DNA of 12,883 nucleotides, taken from positions 1-12,883 of the forward strand of contig JBLNBU010000159.1 in the NCBI GenBank assembly GCA_050260215.1. The letters run 5' to 3'. The position numbers and the translations under genes were made by a program. The notes below the pieces were generated by a model. The model was not told where the DNA came from. It was given only the letters and a program-made list of their open reading frames with translations, and searched no databases. Every line of letters begins with the position of its first letter. Position 1 is the stretch's first letter. This document shows positions 12,719-12,883 of the stretch, piece by piece. The stretch is from JBLNBU01 sp050260215 (GTDB lineage Bacteria > Pseudomonadota > Alphaproteobacteria > Rhodospirillales > Magnetospirillaceae).

Positions 12719-12883
12719 ATGGCTGGCACCGAATTCGACCTGATCGTGCTGGGCGCAGGCTCGGGCGGTGTGCGCGCCGCCCGGCTGGCCGCCGCCGCCG
12801 GCCGCCGCGTGGCTGTGGTCGAGGAGGGGCGCGTCGGCGGCACCTGCGTCATGCGCGGCTGCGTGCCCAAGAAGCTGCTGGTG
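12719..12883 (+). CDS. gor: Glutathione-disulfide reductase, N-terminal part (cut by window end)
   Basis: Only the first 55 residues are in the window. They contain the FAD-binding dinucleotide fold DLIVLGAGSGGVRAARLAA (7-25), with G-x-G-x-x-G and the Val-Arg-Ala-Ala that is typical of glutathione reductases. They also contain the redox-active disulfide motif GGTCVMRGCVPKKLL (40-54), with the two Cys five residues apart. The enzyme would reduce glutathione disulfide with NADPH. The ATG at 12719 follows AGGAG with a 6-nt gap; an ATG at 12714 is out of frame. The related enzymes lipoamide dehydrogenase and mercuric reductase are less likely because of the SGGVRAAR and CVPKK context. It is divergent from the GGDEF-EAL gene. 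Confidence 0.9.
   Translation, partial: MAGTEFDLIVLGAGSGGVRAARLAAAAGRRVAVVEEGRVGGTCVMRGCVPKKLLV

Noticed and set aside
9918..12743. A very long plus-strand open frame opposite the GGDEF-EAL gene
   Set aside because: Its product is rich in Gly, Gln, Val and His with no recognisable domain, and it is the antisense image of a GC-rich gene with clear catalytic motifs.

Overview
The window looks like the chromosome of a GC-rich alphaproteobacterium, probably a Rhodospirillales member of the Magnetospirillum/Phaeospirillum type. This rests on general composition, an alphaproteobacterial-style RpoH, and the mix of class I aldolase, HD-GYP and GGDEF-EAL proteins. The genus is an inference and could not be checked by a search.

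Left part (1-4201), accessory-looking. A minus-strand operon encodes KaiC (1768-3465), KaiB (1518-1781) and an orphan PAS histidine kinase (398-1507). The genes are packed tightly: kaiC and kaiB overlap by 14 nt, and kaiB and the kinase are 10 nt apart. This is a KaiA-less Kai module with a probable kinase output. It is flanked by about 400 nt with no convincing gene (1-397) and by a broken IS3-type orfA (3742-4098). The 60-base lines I counted here run from 42% to 67% GC, against 70-77% in the lines counted to the right. The boundary is a tRNA-Val(CAC) gene whose 3' end points at the Kai side, as expected for a tRNA-anchored island or an old integration site.

Middle part (4202-7444), core housekeeping. 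A minus-strand operon with stop/start overlaps encodes class I fructose-bisphosphate aldolase, thiamine-phosphate synthase ThiE and a LOG-family phosphoribohydrolase. It is followed by the tRNA-Val gene, whose own sigma70-type promoter overlaps the last codons of the LOG gene. Divergent from the aldolase is a small Ala/Pro/Lys-rich secreted protein. A strong GC hairpin and an unrecognised 129-residue protein follow.

Right part (7445-12883), stress and second messenger. The heat-shock sigma factor gene rpoH has a recognisable promoter and a foldable leader. It is followed by a receiver/HD-GYP c-di-GMP phosphodiesterase. Convergent to that is a large membrane sensor with both GGDEF and EAL domains. 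A glutathione reductase gene (gor) starts divergently from it and is cut by the window end. The 146-nt gap before gor holds a pair of identical palindromic hexamers.

The most unusual unit is the KaiC-KaiB-kinase operon. Its KaiC keeps the Thr/Ser/Thr phosphorylation segment of the CII domain, has Asp-Glu instead of Glu-Glu at the CII catalytic pair, and ends in a predicted coiled-coil tail.
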